This document shows positions 7,956-15,107 of a DNA stretch of 23,833 nucleotides, piece by piece (the stretch's first letter is position 1; each line of letters starts with the position of its first letter). The notes beneath the pieces are model-generated. The model saw nothing but the letters and a program-made list of their open reading frames with translations, ran no database searches and was not told where the DNA came from. This DNA is from an uncultured Micrococcales bacterium. GTDB taxonomy: Bacteria; Actinomycetota; Actinomycetes; Actinomycetales; Microbacteriaceae. The DNA is taken from NCBI GenBank assembly GCA_937919125.1, contig CALFOB010000003.1:1-23833 (forward strand), in the 5' to 3' direction. A program made the position numbers and the translations under genes.

Positions 7956-9665
7956 ATGAAAACACAAAGCAAATTCACAAGAAGCGGCGTTCTTAAAGGC
8001 GCAAGCTTCTTAGTCGCTACCGCATTCCTGGTTTCTCTTTCAGTGCCAGCGAACGCTGCTAACTCAGGATGCATTTACACTCCACCATTGGCCACTTCTA
8101 GACAAGCTCCTGAGGTCTATCTCGGTAACAACGTAACCTCAAAGTCTTGGCAGTGGCAACCAGGAAGCGATGCAACCAATGCATCACTATCACCCCTTGG
8201 AGCAAAGGTTTCAGTCGTCTCTGGCAATCTTCGAGATATCTCTATCGGGGTTCTTCAACTTGGCATTCCAAGATCGCAGGATCTTCGAATCATGGCGGAA
8301 TCAAATCCAAAAACAATCGCTGCAGTCAACGGTGATTACTTTGATGGATCAGGACCTTGGAATGCCATGGTTGAGTCAGGTCAGGTTTCGTACTCACCTC
8401 CAGGTCAAACAGAAGTTTTCGGCTTGACTCGAAAGAAAGTTTCCGAAGCCTACGGCTATCGCAGCACCGGAACAATCACTATAGGAACTAAGAAATTCAG
8501 CATCACCGGCGTCAACCAACTTGAGCCAGGACCACAATCAGTTGTGCTCTACAAGAGCAGCTTCATTAGACCTCTGACTCCAAAAGGCGATGCCACACTG
8601 TTAGTCAAGGCAGGAAAGATTGTCAGGGTTTACCCTAAGGGAGCTTCAATAGCCTCAAAGACCGGTCACGTAATCCAGATAAAAGGGTTTCTTGCATCAC
8701 AGTTTGGAAAGTTTAAGTTAAGCACCGCCGTGAAGTTTGCCATTCCTAAGGCACCAGCATATGAAGAGCGCATTGCTGCAGACACAATCACTACTTATGG
8801 AAACATTTCAAGTAAGTCCAACTCTCTAAACATCGACTCTGTCAATTACACAAACCTTGGTCCAGGAGCAACACTGTTTGATAGCTCATTCAAGGACACA
8901 ACTAATTCAGGTCGAGCCACTTTGAGAATCATGCCAGATAGCACAGGCAAATTTGTGGTCAAGAATGTCTACAAGACAGGCAGTCGCATCAAAGTTGATA
9001 ACGGAGGCTACGTTGTTCAAGCTCGCTCAACTCTTGCGGCCTCTGTTGCAAACAAGTTCAAAGTTGGCGATGTAGTGAATGTTTCTCGAGCGTACTCAGC
9101 TGCAGCTAAGTCAGAATTTATTACTGCAGCTGGACGTGGACCAAGAATTGTCCAAGGTGGCAAGATGATTTGGATCTGTGCCCAGCACAATAAAGATCAC
9201 AGACCTAGAACTGCAATTGGTTGGAATCAAGATGGTCAGATCTGGTTTGTTACCTCAAGTAGAGGACTATTGGCTTTCGACTTCGGATATCGCCAGGGTG
9301 GTTCAACTTCCAGCCAGATGGCTCAGTGGCTTCTTGAATTAGGTGCAACTGAGGCTATCCTGCTTGATGGCGGAAGCTCCACAGCTTTGTATATCGATAA
9401 CCCAGAACAGCTCTCGGGGCTGACACGAATCGATATTCCTGATGAATCATGGACCAGGGATCTTGCTAACGGGTTCAGTATTGAGAGAAAGAACTTGCGC
9501 TTCTTCTTTTTTGGTCTCATCACAGCTGCAGAAAGTCTGATAGCAAACCTTCTGGTTGAGAATCTGCTGGTTAGAGCAATGATCTTGTTCAGAGAGCCAT
9601 CAATAACAGCTGCTGGTGACTTATGTCTCTCAAGAGCGGCAAAAGTACTGTCAATCACGTTCTGA
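7956..9665 (+). CDS. Secreted phosphodiester glycosidase (NAGPA family) with an antisense read-through tail
   Basis: 569 residues as read. Residues 1-34 are a signal peptide (SLSVPANA-A). The catalytic family is phosphodiester glycosidase / NAGPA-like (PF09992): IAAVNGDYFDGSGPWNAMV near 121-139, AAGRGPRIVQGGK, HRPRTAIGW, and LGATEAILLDGGSSTALY near 463-480. The eukaryotic relative removes GlcNAc from GlcNAc-1-phospho-mannose; bacterial members act on sugar-1-phosphate diesters of surface polymers. The domain normally finishes with an Ala-Asn-Gly/Ala-hydrophobic strand, seen here as RDLANGFSIE (about 503-512, near 9485). The remaining 57 or so residues are antisense to the 3' end of the convergent dehydrogenase gene and have no family meaning. 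Start ATG with GAAGG upstream. Divergent from cotH1. Confidence 0.82.
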   Translation: MKTQSKFTRSGVLKGASFLVATAFLVSLSVPANAANSGCIYTPPLATSRQAPEVYLGNNVTSKSWQWQPGSDATNASLSPLGAKVSVVSGNLRDISIGVLQLGIPRSQDLRIMAESNPKTIAAVNGDYFDGSGPWNAMVESGQVSYSPPGQTEVFGLTRKKVSEAYGYRSTGTITIGTKKFSITGVNQLEPGPQSVVLYKSSFIRPLTPKGDATLLVKAGKIVRVYPKGASIASKTGHVIQIKGFLASQFGKFKLSTAVKFAIPKAPAYEERIAADTITTYGNISSKSNSLNIDSVNYTNLGPGATLFDSSFKDTTNSGRATLRIMPDSTGKFVVKNVYKTGSRIKVDNGGYVVQARSTLAASVANKFKVGDVVNVSRAYSAAAKSEFITAAGRGPRIVQGGKMIWICAQHNKDHRPRTAIGWNQDGQIWFVTSSRGLLAFDFGYRQGGSTSSQMAQWLLELGATEAILLDGGSSTALYIDNPEQLSGLTRIDIPDESWTRDLANGFSIERKNLRFFFFGLITAAESLIANLLVENLLVRAMILFREPSITAAGDLCLSRAAKVLSITF

Positions 9666-10306
9666 GAAGTGCGAATGAACTTGCCAAGGGCAGGGGAGTT
9701 ACCGTTTGAATCAAAGAACTCTGTGGCGGTAGGGCCAGGGCAGACAGCTAGAACCTTAACACCGGTATTCCTTGTTTCTCCCCAAAGAGCCTCAGTGAAA
9801 GACAGAACGAAAGCCTTGGTTGCTCCGTACACAGCCATGTATGGCAGTGACTGGAAAGCAGCAGTTGATGCAATGTTGATTACTATTCCATCCTTGCGCT
9901 CAACCATTCCAGGTAGGAATGCATGGGTTAGTTCAACTAAGGTGCTCACATTTACTGTGAGTTCGTCAACAATGAACTTGTTGTTCTCTTTGATGAACTC
10001 GGCTGTTTTACCGAAACCAGCATTGTTCACAAGGATGTCAATTTGTGTGCCTCGACCTTTTAGGACATTGGCAAGAGTTGATGCAGCGTCCTTGACGCTT
10101 AGATCCATAGGCAGCACACTCGCAGCATAGATTCCATGCTCAGCAGAGATGCGGTCGGCAAGTGCCCTAAGTCGATCTGCCCTCCTAGCAACAAGAATGA
10201 CCTTTACACCCATAGATGCAAGTTTTAGAGCGTATGCCTCACCTAGCCCTGAGCTCGCGCCAGTGATAAGTGCTGTTTTTCCATTTAGGTTTTCCATCCC
10301 CTCCAT
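9323..10306 (-). CDS. Short-chain dehydrogenase/reductase with an antisense read-through tail
   Basis: 327 residues as read; the family is usually about 250-270. The Rossmann NAD(P) site is TGASSGLGEA (15-24). NNAG follows at 94-97. The catalytic set is Ser147 in VINIASTAA, Tyr160 and Lys164 (YGATK), followed by VCPGPTATEF. This is the classical SDR subfamily of cytoplasmic oxidoreductases; substrate unknown. The normal family end is near FAIRLSAAVMRPKKKKRK (about 9495). The last 56 or so residues are antisense to the glycosidase catalytic domain. The start is ambiguous: ATG at 10306 or ATG at 10297. GGAGGGG sits immediately before the second, too close for ideal spacing, so I kept the first. 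Confidence 0.85.
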   Translation of the reverse strand: MEGMENLNGKTALITGASSGLGEAYALKLASMGVKVILVARRADRLRALADRISAEHGIYAASVLPMDLSVKDAASTLANVLKGRGTQIDILVNNAGFGKTAEFIKENNKFIVDELTVNVSTLVELTHAFLPGMVERKDGIVINIASTAAFQSLPYMAVYGATKAFVLSFTEALWGETRNTGVKVLAVCPGPTATEFFDSNGNSPALGKFIRTSQNVIDSTFAALERHKSPAAVIDGSLNKIIALTSRFSTRRFAIRLSAAVMRPKKKKRKFFLSILNPLARSLVHDSSGISIRVSPESCSGLSIYKAVELPPSSRIASVAPNSRSH

Positions 10307-10376
10307 TCTGCCATTTTGCTAGCGACCTTATCGGTATTGCGGGGCTAGGGTTGTTTTTGGGCTTAAGGAGAATCAA

Positions 10377-11237
10377 TTGGGTGACCGCATTAAACATTTC
10401 AGAGCTGGGCTACTACTTGCTCTAAGTTCGGCATTAATCATTTGGCCAATTAGCTATTGGTTTCCACTATCCGACTATTTAGTTGCTATTGGCGAAGAAG
10501 AATACGCTGCCTTCAAACAAACTCTTCAGATCATTATTTCGATTTACATCGGGTTCTTTGTCTTGAACCTAATAACCGCGGGCTTATCAGCCACCAAGCT
10601 CAATCACAAAGTAAAGATGTGGCTGAGCATTATTCCTGCAATTATTTTGTTGGTTGTTCCAGTGCTACTTGTAATCCCAATTGCCGTGAAATATTCTGAG
10701 CAATCTTTCTTTGAAGTTTTCCAGGCTCTATATCGCCTACTCAGATTTACTTCTCCAGAACTAGTGGGTTGGGCGTTACTTCTCACAGTGTTTGCTGTAT
10801 CACTAAACATTCGCGCAGCACTCACATTGAAAGACGCAGGAAATCCGGAGCGTGTGCCGAAGCATTTGAGCAAGCGCTACCTCATTTACACAGGTGTGAT
10901 GGCTTTAGTGTTCATCATCATGACTCTGGTCAGTTTCTCTAACTCTTCCGCTAGAGCATCTGATCGCCAGGCCTGTTTAGATTTTGCAGCTTTAGCTGTA
11001 CCTGAATATAACGACCAGGTGGATGCATACATCTCTAACGTTAGAGAGATTGCTGATAAGACAGGATCTAAGGAACTAAAGGGCTTGTTTGTTGATTTCG
11101 CAGATATTTCGACTGAGTATCTTTCTATTTTTATTACTGAGCCAGACAACTCAACCAAACTAGCCGAGTACGGTGGGGCCATGACTGCGGTAAGAGCGAA
11201 TATCGATGCCATTTGCTCTCAGGTTTCAGTCAAGTAA
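10377..11237 (+). CDS. Unknown membrane protein with five predicted helices and an extracytoplasmic tail
   Basis: 286 residues starting at TTG, chosen because AAGGAG (10365-10370) lies exactly 6 bases before it. There are five clear hydrophobic segments: LLLALSSALIIWPISYWF, IIISIYIGFFVLNLITAGL, WLSIIPAIILLVVPVLLVI, VGWALLLTVFAVSLNI and YLIYTGVMALVFIIMTLVSF. The C-terminal 95 residues are soluble and helical, with two cysteines (in RQACLDFAAL and DAICSQV), probably outside the membrane. I do not recognise the family. It is a single-gene unit between the divergent dehydrogenase and the convergent second CotH gene, so context gives little beyond proximity to envelope genes. Confidence 0.7.
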   Translation: MGDRIKHFRAGLLLALSSALIIWPISYWFPLSDYLVAIGEEEYAAFKQTLQIIISIYIGFFVLNLITAGLSATKLNHKVKMWLSIIPAIILLVVPVLLVIPIAVKYSEQSFFEVFQALYRLLRFTSPELVGWALLLTVFAVSLNIRAALTLKDAGNPERVPKHLSKRYLIYTGVMALVFIIMTLVSFSNSSARASDRQACLDFAALAVPEYNDQVDAYISNVREIADKTGSKELKGLFVDFADISTEYLSIFITEPDNSTKLAEYGGAMTAVRANIDAICSQVSVK

Positions 11238-11259
11238 TCCGGATGGTCATGTGACTTTG

Positions 11260-11290
11260 ATTCGTCCTTGTAATCAATAAGCGGACGAAT
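11260..11290. repeat. 8-bp inverted repeat between convergent genes
   Basis: ATTCGTCC (11260-11267) and GGACGAAT (11283-11290) form a perfect 8-bp stem with a 15-base loop, midway between the convergent stops at 11237 and 11307. It could terminate both transcripts, but no T-tract follows in either direction, so an intrinsic terminator is not proven. Confidence 0.4.
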
Positions 11291-11306
11291 AGCTCTGAGT
11301 AATGCG

Positions 11307-12593
11307 TTATTTAATCTTGTACTTAGTAGCCAAGGCGGACACTTCTTTTTGCCTAGAGGCTATGAACGCGATTGAACGAGTCTGCTCTGCTGTGATGGCG
11401 ATAACCAAGTCTGGTCTGTTCTTGAACTGATCGTTTAGAACAGGCTTGATTACAGCAGCTGCTGAACGCATTAGGGTTCCAAGCTTGATCTTGGTAGCCA
11501 TTGCGGACGTAGCCTTCAATTCTGTTAGATAAGCGTTTCTGCATGTTGGGTAAGCAATGCACTTCACGTATAGGCTGCCGCGAGCAGTCTCTTTAGTGAG
11601 CCAAGGGTGAGTAGAAGTTTTAGACAGTAGCGGAGTGATGAATGTGTCACCTGGGGCAGGGGTTTTTCTGTTTTCACCAAAGGTCTGGTCGAGACCCCAA
11701 GGAATAATTGTGAACTTACCTCGGGTATTACTTCTAAGGAAGTAGTTGTTTACGTTAGGTCCGGTGTAGCCATCCCAGTGGCCAAGGAAGTTTTCTACAG
11801 CCATGAACTTTATAAGCGAGGCTCTGTCCATCATGGTGTCTAAGGATTTATACCAAGTAGCAGGGTCCTTCTGGTTGACCGCGGTAATGAGCTTGGTTAG
11901 ATCGTTCTTGTTGGCAGTTACTTTCCAGCCATAGTCGGCAGGGAATGCACCAGTGAGGTTATCGCCATCGTCATTGCCAACCTTCAAATCTTTAGGGGCA
12001 ACACCCTCATAGATGTGTTGAGTGATGTCTTTGAATCTCTTAGCGGCGAAGTTTTCATCTGGTTGTTCAACGTTTAGATATAGTCCTCGGTCAACACCGT
12101 TGACGTAAACTCTTGCCCAACCGGTCTTAGATGCAGGAACTCCCATGGCATTGAAAAGAGCGTAAGCACCATACTCATGAATCTTGCTGCCATCTTGGGT
12201 CAGAGCGTTTAGGGTCAATCTTCTAAGTCCTAGGTAGCCGTTGCCTGATGCACCTTTGAAGAATTTGATCTTGAAGCTTGGGGTTTCACTAAGTTTTGAA
12301 ATTGAACTTGAACCCTTTAGGCGGATATCCATATCGAGCACTCCACTGCTTCTTCCATCAACAGAGAGAGTTGCAGTTCCTGGAGCATAAATCTTGTATG
12401 TGCTTCTGTTGTTTAGAGCGTCGACGGTTTGTTGAGGAAGTTCAAGATCAACTCTCAATACCTTTAGGGGGTTATAAATGTCTGTGCTCTTTAGTGTGCT
12501 CGCTGCTTGAGCAGGGGACACCAACATCACTGAACCAAGCACCATTGAGATAGAGCCTGCAATGAGTCTTCTTACACCCTTGTTTATAACCAT
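11307..12593 (-). CDS. Second secreted CotH-type protein kinase
   Basis: 428 residues. The signal peptide spans 1-31 (VMLVSPAQA-A). The CotH kinase domain fills the rest: DMDIRLKGSSS, PSFKIKFF, RRLTLNALTQDGSKIHEYG, GWARVYVNGVDRGLYLNVE, FLGHWDGYTGPNVNNYFL (269-286) and IPWGLDQTFG with the conserved aspartate at 302. It parallels the first CotH along its whole kinase core, including the Cys345/Cys351 pair (KCIAYPTC against KCWAVPAC), but lacks the cadherin-like and C-terminal domains. It is therefore a shorter paralogue. It is divergent from a DUF4956 membrane protein gene, a pairing often seen in bacteria. The start ATG has no Shine-Dalgarno sequence but a -10 hexamer at the leaderless distance. 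Substrate unknown. Confidence 0.87.
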   Translation of the reverse strand: MVINKGVRRLIAGSISMVLGSVMLVSPAQAASTLKSTDIYNPLKVLRVDLELPQQTVDALNNRSTYKIYAPGTATLSVDGRSSGVLDMDIRLKGSSSISKLSETPSFKIKFFKGASGNGYLGLRRLTLNALTQDGSKIHEYGAYALFNAMGVPASKTGWARVYVNGVDRGLYLNVEQPDENFAAKRFKDITQHIYEGVAPKDLKVGNDDGDNLTGAFPADYGWKVTANKNDLTKLITAVNQKDPATWYKSLDTMMDRASLIKFMAVENFLGHWDGYTGPNVNNYFLRSNTRGKFTIIPWGLDQTFGENRKTPAPGDTFITPLLSKTSTHPWLTKETARGSLYVKCIAYPTCRNAYLTELKATSAMATKIKLGTLMRSAAAVIKPVLNDQFKNRPDLVIAITAEQTRSIAFIASRQKEVSALATKYKIK

Positions 12594-12611
12594 GTGGGCT
12601 AATCTAGCATT
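12594..12611. promoter_or_regulatory. Bidirectional promoter with overlapping -10 elements, both transcripts leaderless
   Basis: The whole gap between the two divergent ATGs is 18 bases. TAATCTA at 12600-12606 holds both -10 hexamers. On the plus strand TAATCT (12600-12605) is followed by 6 bases and then the ATG at 12612. On the minus strand TAGATT (12606 to 12601) is followed by 7 bases and then the ATG at 12593. Neither start has a Shine-Dalgarno sequence. Both transcripts would begin at or next to the A of ATG. No clear -35 is seen, so these would be -10-driven promoters. Confidence 0.6.
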
Positions 12612-13169
12612 ATGACACCAATCGACTACCCCCTATTGCTGGCAACTCTCAGCATTAACTTAGTTTTGCTTTTCCTTGTTGCTTATGTCTTCTTCTATAG
12701 AAGACATAAGCGTAGAGACGTATTCGTAGCAATCTGCCTAATCAACATCACGTTGTTTGTATTGGGTGGAGCTCTAGGTACATTCACCATTTCTATTGGT
12801 GTTGGGTTTGCACTATTCAGCGTTATCTCTATCTTCCGTTTGAGGTCAACAACATTGGGTTGGACTGAGATTGTTTATCTACTTGTTGCTCTTGCTATGG
12901 GTCTAACCCTTGGTCTTCCTGCCTATGACCTACCAGTTCAGACTCTTTACGCAGTGCTACTAGTTGTTGCTGTTTATGTAGTGGATCACCCTAGAGTTCT
13001 TCCACAGAGAGTGAATCAAAGATTCAGCTTGTCAACCGACTATGTGGAGATTGAACCTGTGGCTCTAAAGCAGAAAGTTGAAGAGCAACTTGGATACACC
13101 GTTCAGCGAGTTCAGGTAAAAGCAGTAACGACCACTCCAGTTGGAATGAAATTAGAAATCGAGTCCTAA
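12612..13169 (+). CDS. DUF4956 family membrane protein
   Basis: 185 residues. The N-terminal two thirds hold four hydrophobic segments (LLLATLSINLVLLFLVAYVF, VFVAICLINITLFVLGGALG, IGVGFALFSVISIF, VYLLVALAMGLTLGL and then LYAVLLVVAVYVV). The IFRLRSTTLGWTEIVYLLVALAMGL stretch matches the DUF4956 signature, in which an Arg-containing loop between helices is followed by ...EIxYLfvalaiGL. The last 45 residues form a cytoplasmic alpha/beta tail (YVEIEPVALKQKVEEQLG, then RVQVKAV). Members are commonly encoded beside CotH kinases and VTC-type polyphosphate polymerases. Function is unproven. First gene of a three-gene operon; its TAA is directly followed by the next ATG. Confidence 0.8.
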   Translation: MTPIDYPLLLATLSINLVLLFLVAYVFFYRRHKRRDVFVAICLINITLFVLGGALGTFTISIGVGFALFSVISIFRLRSTTLGWTEIVYLLVALAMGLTLGLPAYDLPVQTLYAVLLVVAVYVVDHPRVLPQRVNQRFSLSTDYVEIEPVALKQKVEEQLGYTVQRVQVKAVTTTPVGMKLEIES

Positions 13170-13649
13170 ATGGCAAGCAAGGCTCCGAAAGCAAAGTTTG
13201 ATTACAAACCACATCCGCATATAGCGGTAAGAAAGACGCTGAAGCCAACCAACACTGAAGACATACTTCTAAATGTTGGCCCAAAGACCTTCAATCAAAA
13301 ACTTGGCTTTGGAATCACTAAGCGCGTTGGAACAATGTGGGCGGCATATATATTCTTTGCTCTTACCTTGATCAGCCTTCCGGCTGTAATCATGAAGGGC
13401 GATTTAGTTCTAATTGTTGGTTGGGTTGCTCAGACCTTCTTACAGCTAGTTCTGCTTCCAATAATCATTGTTGGGCAGAACATCCAGGCATCCGCTGCTG
13501 AAAGACGTGCGGTTATGACTTACGAGGATGCCGCTGCGGTTTTAGATGAGGCAGTAAAGATCCAGAAACATCTAGACCATCAGGATGAGGCTCTTTCGCA
13601 TTTGATTTCTCGTCTTGAAGAAGTCGAAAAGAAACTTCCTAAAAGGTAG
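13170..13649 (+). CDS. Small two-helix membrane protein, DUF1003-like
   Basis: 159 residues. The first 45 are basic and soluble. Two hydrophobic helices follow (MWAAYIFFALTLISLPAVIM and LVLIVGWVAQTFLQLVLLPIIIV). IIIVGQNIQASAAERRAVMTYEDA resembles the QNRQAxRDRxxxxxDxEVN region after helix 2 of DUF1003 proteins. The C-terminus is a charged coiled coil (HLDHQDEALSHLISRLEEVE). The resemblance is by eye and only moderate. The ATG touches the stop of the DUF4956 gene, and the nucS ATG follows 2 bases after its stop, so the three genes are almost certainly translated from one message. Role unknown; the coiled coil suggests assembly or a partner. Confidence 0.65.
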   Translation: MASKAPKAKFDYKPHPHIAVRKTLKPTNTEDILLNVGPKTFNQKLGFGITKRVGTMWAAYIFFALTLISLPAVIMKGDLVLIVGWVAQTFLQLVLLPIIIVGQNIQASAAERRAVMTYEDAAAVLDEAVKIQKHLDHQDEALSHLISRLEEVEKKLPKR

Positions 13650-13651
13650 CC

Positions 13652-14350
13652 ATGCGTTTAGTCATTGCTGACTGCTCTGTTGATTATGCAGGCAGGCTAA
13701 CAGCACATCTTCCTAAGGCCAGAAGGCTATTGATGCTTAAAGGTGATGGCAGCATCCTTATCCATAGTGAAACTGGTTCATACAAGCCTTTGAACTGGAT
13801 GAACCCACCATGTAACTACTCGGTTCATGAACCAGATGAAGAACAAGTTGATTTAGGAGTCAAAGAGATTTGGCGAGTGAGCCAGGCCAAAACAGCTGAC
13901 ATTCTTTGGATTCAGATCTTTGAAATACATAACGACATCAATCATGAATTAGGCAAAGACCCAGGTCTTATCAAAGACGGAGTTGAGGCGCATCTTCAGG
14001 AGTTGATGGCAGCCCAAATTGAAATCATCGGTGAAGGTGCGATGTTAGTTCGTCGTGAATACATGACACCAATTGGACCGGTAGATATCTTGGCTAAAGA
14101 TAAGAATGGTCAAAGTGTTGCTATTGAAATCAAACGCCGTGGAGAAATAGATGGCGTTGAACAACTAACTAGATATTTGGAACTTATGAATAGAGATGCT
14201 GCTCTTGCTCCAGTAAGAGGAATATTCGCTGCACAAGAAATTAAACCTCAGGCAAGAACTCTTGCTGAAGATAGAGGTATTGAGTGTTTGATTCTGGATT
14301 ATGAACAACTTAGAGAAGCGTCCATAGATCCAGATTCTTTATTCTGGTAG
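13652..14350 (+). CDS. nucS: Mismatch-specific endonuclease NucS/EndoMS
   Basis: 232 residues, the usual length. NucS cuts both strands at mismatched bases and supports the non-canonical mismatch repair of actinobacteria, which lack MutS/MutL. The N-terminal DNA-binding domain begins MRLVIADCSVDYAGRL. The RecB-like nuclease domain shows PIGPVDILAKD with Asp145 and VAIEIKRRG with Glu159 and Lys161, the D-ExK catalytic set, followed by DGVEQLTRYLELM. The C-terminus ends DPDSLFW, matching the clamp-binding tail used for interaction with the DNA polymerase sliding clamp. It is the third gene of the operon with the DUF4956 and DUF1003-like genes, and its last 12 bases overlap the convergent response regulator gene. 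Confidence 0.95.
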   Translation: MRLVIADCSVDYAGRLTAHLPKARRLLMLKGDGSILIHSETGSYKPLNWMNPPCNYSVHEPDEEQVDLGVKEIWRVSQAKTADILWIQIFEIHNDINHELGKDPGLIKDGVEAHLQELMAAQIEIIGEGAMLVRREYMTPIGPVDILAKDKNGQSVAIEIKRRGEIDGVEQLTRYLELMNRDAALAPVRGIFAAQEIKPQARTLAEDRGIECLILDYEQLREASIDPDSLFW

Positions 14351-14986
14351 GCCAGCTGCCTTTACGAACTCTCTAACTGCGATAACTCGAGCACTGGTCT
14401 TTGACTCAACGCCAATACCAGCAGCAGCAACTGCTCTGTTAACTAAGTTCTCTACTGCACGAAGAGTAGTTCCACGTTCTTGAGCAATCTGCTGATTTGA
14501 GTAGCCTTTGGCAATCATTCGAAGAACTTCGAACTGTGTGCGGGACACATTTACAAGAGAGTGAGAAGGCTTCAGGTCATCCCTGAACTCTTCACCAACT
14601 TTGTCTCTTAGCGCTGCCTCAATGGCTTGGTTCAAAACACCAGGATCGGATAGTCGACTCTTTAGAAGATACGCGGCATTTTTAGGAACAGCCTTAACAT
14701 CAAAACCAAATAGTCGAGGTTCAGCAACGTGAGTGAGAAAAACTAAAGCCATCTCTGGATGAAGTTTGTTCATTGCTACTGCAAAGTCCAAACCATTAGG
14801 TCCAGCACCCAGATCAATATCTAGAATGACTACATCCACATCACCGGCGTCAGTAATCTTTCTAGCTTCGCGGGCATTGGAAGCAGTCTGAACTCTAAAG
14901 CCATCGTTGATTAACTTGTCGGAGACTAAAGCTCTAATAAAGTGCTCGTCTTCGACCACAAGAACAGATCTCTGGTATTTATTCAT
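14339..14986 (-). CDS. Orphan NarL/LuxR-type response regulator
   Basis: 215 residues. The receiver domain occupies 1-125: the acidic pocket at VVEDEHF (Glu12, Asp13), the phosphoacceptor Asp56 in VVILDIDLG, Thr in VFLTHV and Lys in AYLLKSRL. A LuxR-type helix-turn-helix spans about 148-200 (FEVLRMIAKGYSNQQIAQER, then TLRAVENLVNRAVAAAGI). The start ATG at 14986 has a strong GGAGG five bases upstream (on the minus strand). No histidine kinase gene is adjacent, so the partner sensor is unknown. It is divergent from the threonine aldolase operon and convergent with nucS, overlapping it by 12 bases. Confidence 0.9.
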   Translation of the reverse strand: MNKYQRSVLVVEDEHFIRALVSDKLINDGFRVQTASNAREARKITDAGDVDVVILDIDLGAGPNGLDFAVAMNKLHPEMALVFLTHVAEPRLFGFDVKAVPKNAAYLLKSRLSDPGVLNQAIEAALRDKVGEEFRDDLKPSHSLVNVSRTQFEVLRMIAKGYSNQQIAQERGTTLRAVENLVNRAVAAAGIGVESKTSARVIAVREFVKAAGLPE

Positions 14987-15004
14987 GTCTGCCTCCTCTG
15001 AGAT

Positions 15005-15079
15005 TATTGTGCCACTAGCCTTCCGAGGTGCAAGATAAGTGTTCCATAATGCGAATAGGCCTTAGAGGCACAATAGAGT
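15005..15079. promoter_or_regulatory. Paired inverted promoter motif GGCACAATA between the response regulator and threonine aldolase
   Basis: TATTGTGCC (15005-15013) and GGCACAATA (15067-15075) are perfect inverted copies 53 bases apart. Each points outward toward the gene it precedes. On the plus strand GGCACAATAGAGT contains TAGAGT (15074-15079), a plausible -10 about 28 bases before the ATG. On the minus strand GGCACAATAATCT contains TAATCT before the GGAGG site. They may be the cores of two divergent promoters or sites for a shared regulator. Confidence 0.4.
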
Positions 15080-15107
15080 AGTAAAACTAAGTAAGCAGGA
15101 GTTAGAG

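Noticed and set aside
9470..9520. A single-base sequencing indel as cause of the double stop loss
   Set aside because: The nearest alternative-frame stops (TGA 9482 on plus, TGA 9477 on minus) need frame shifts of opposite sense, so one single-base indel cannot restore both.
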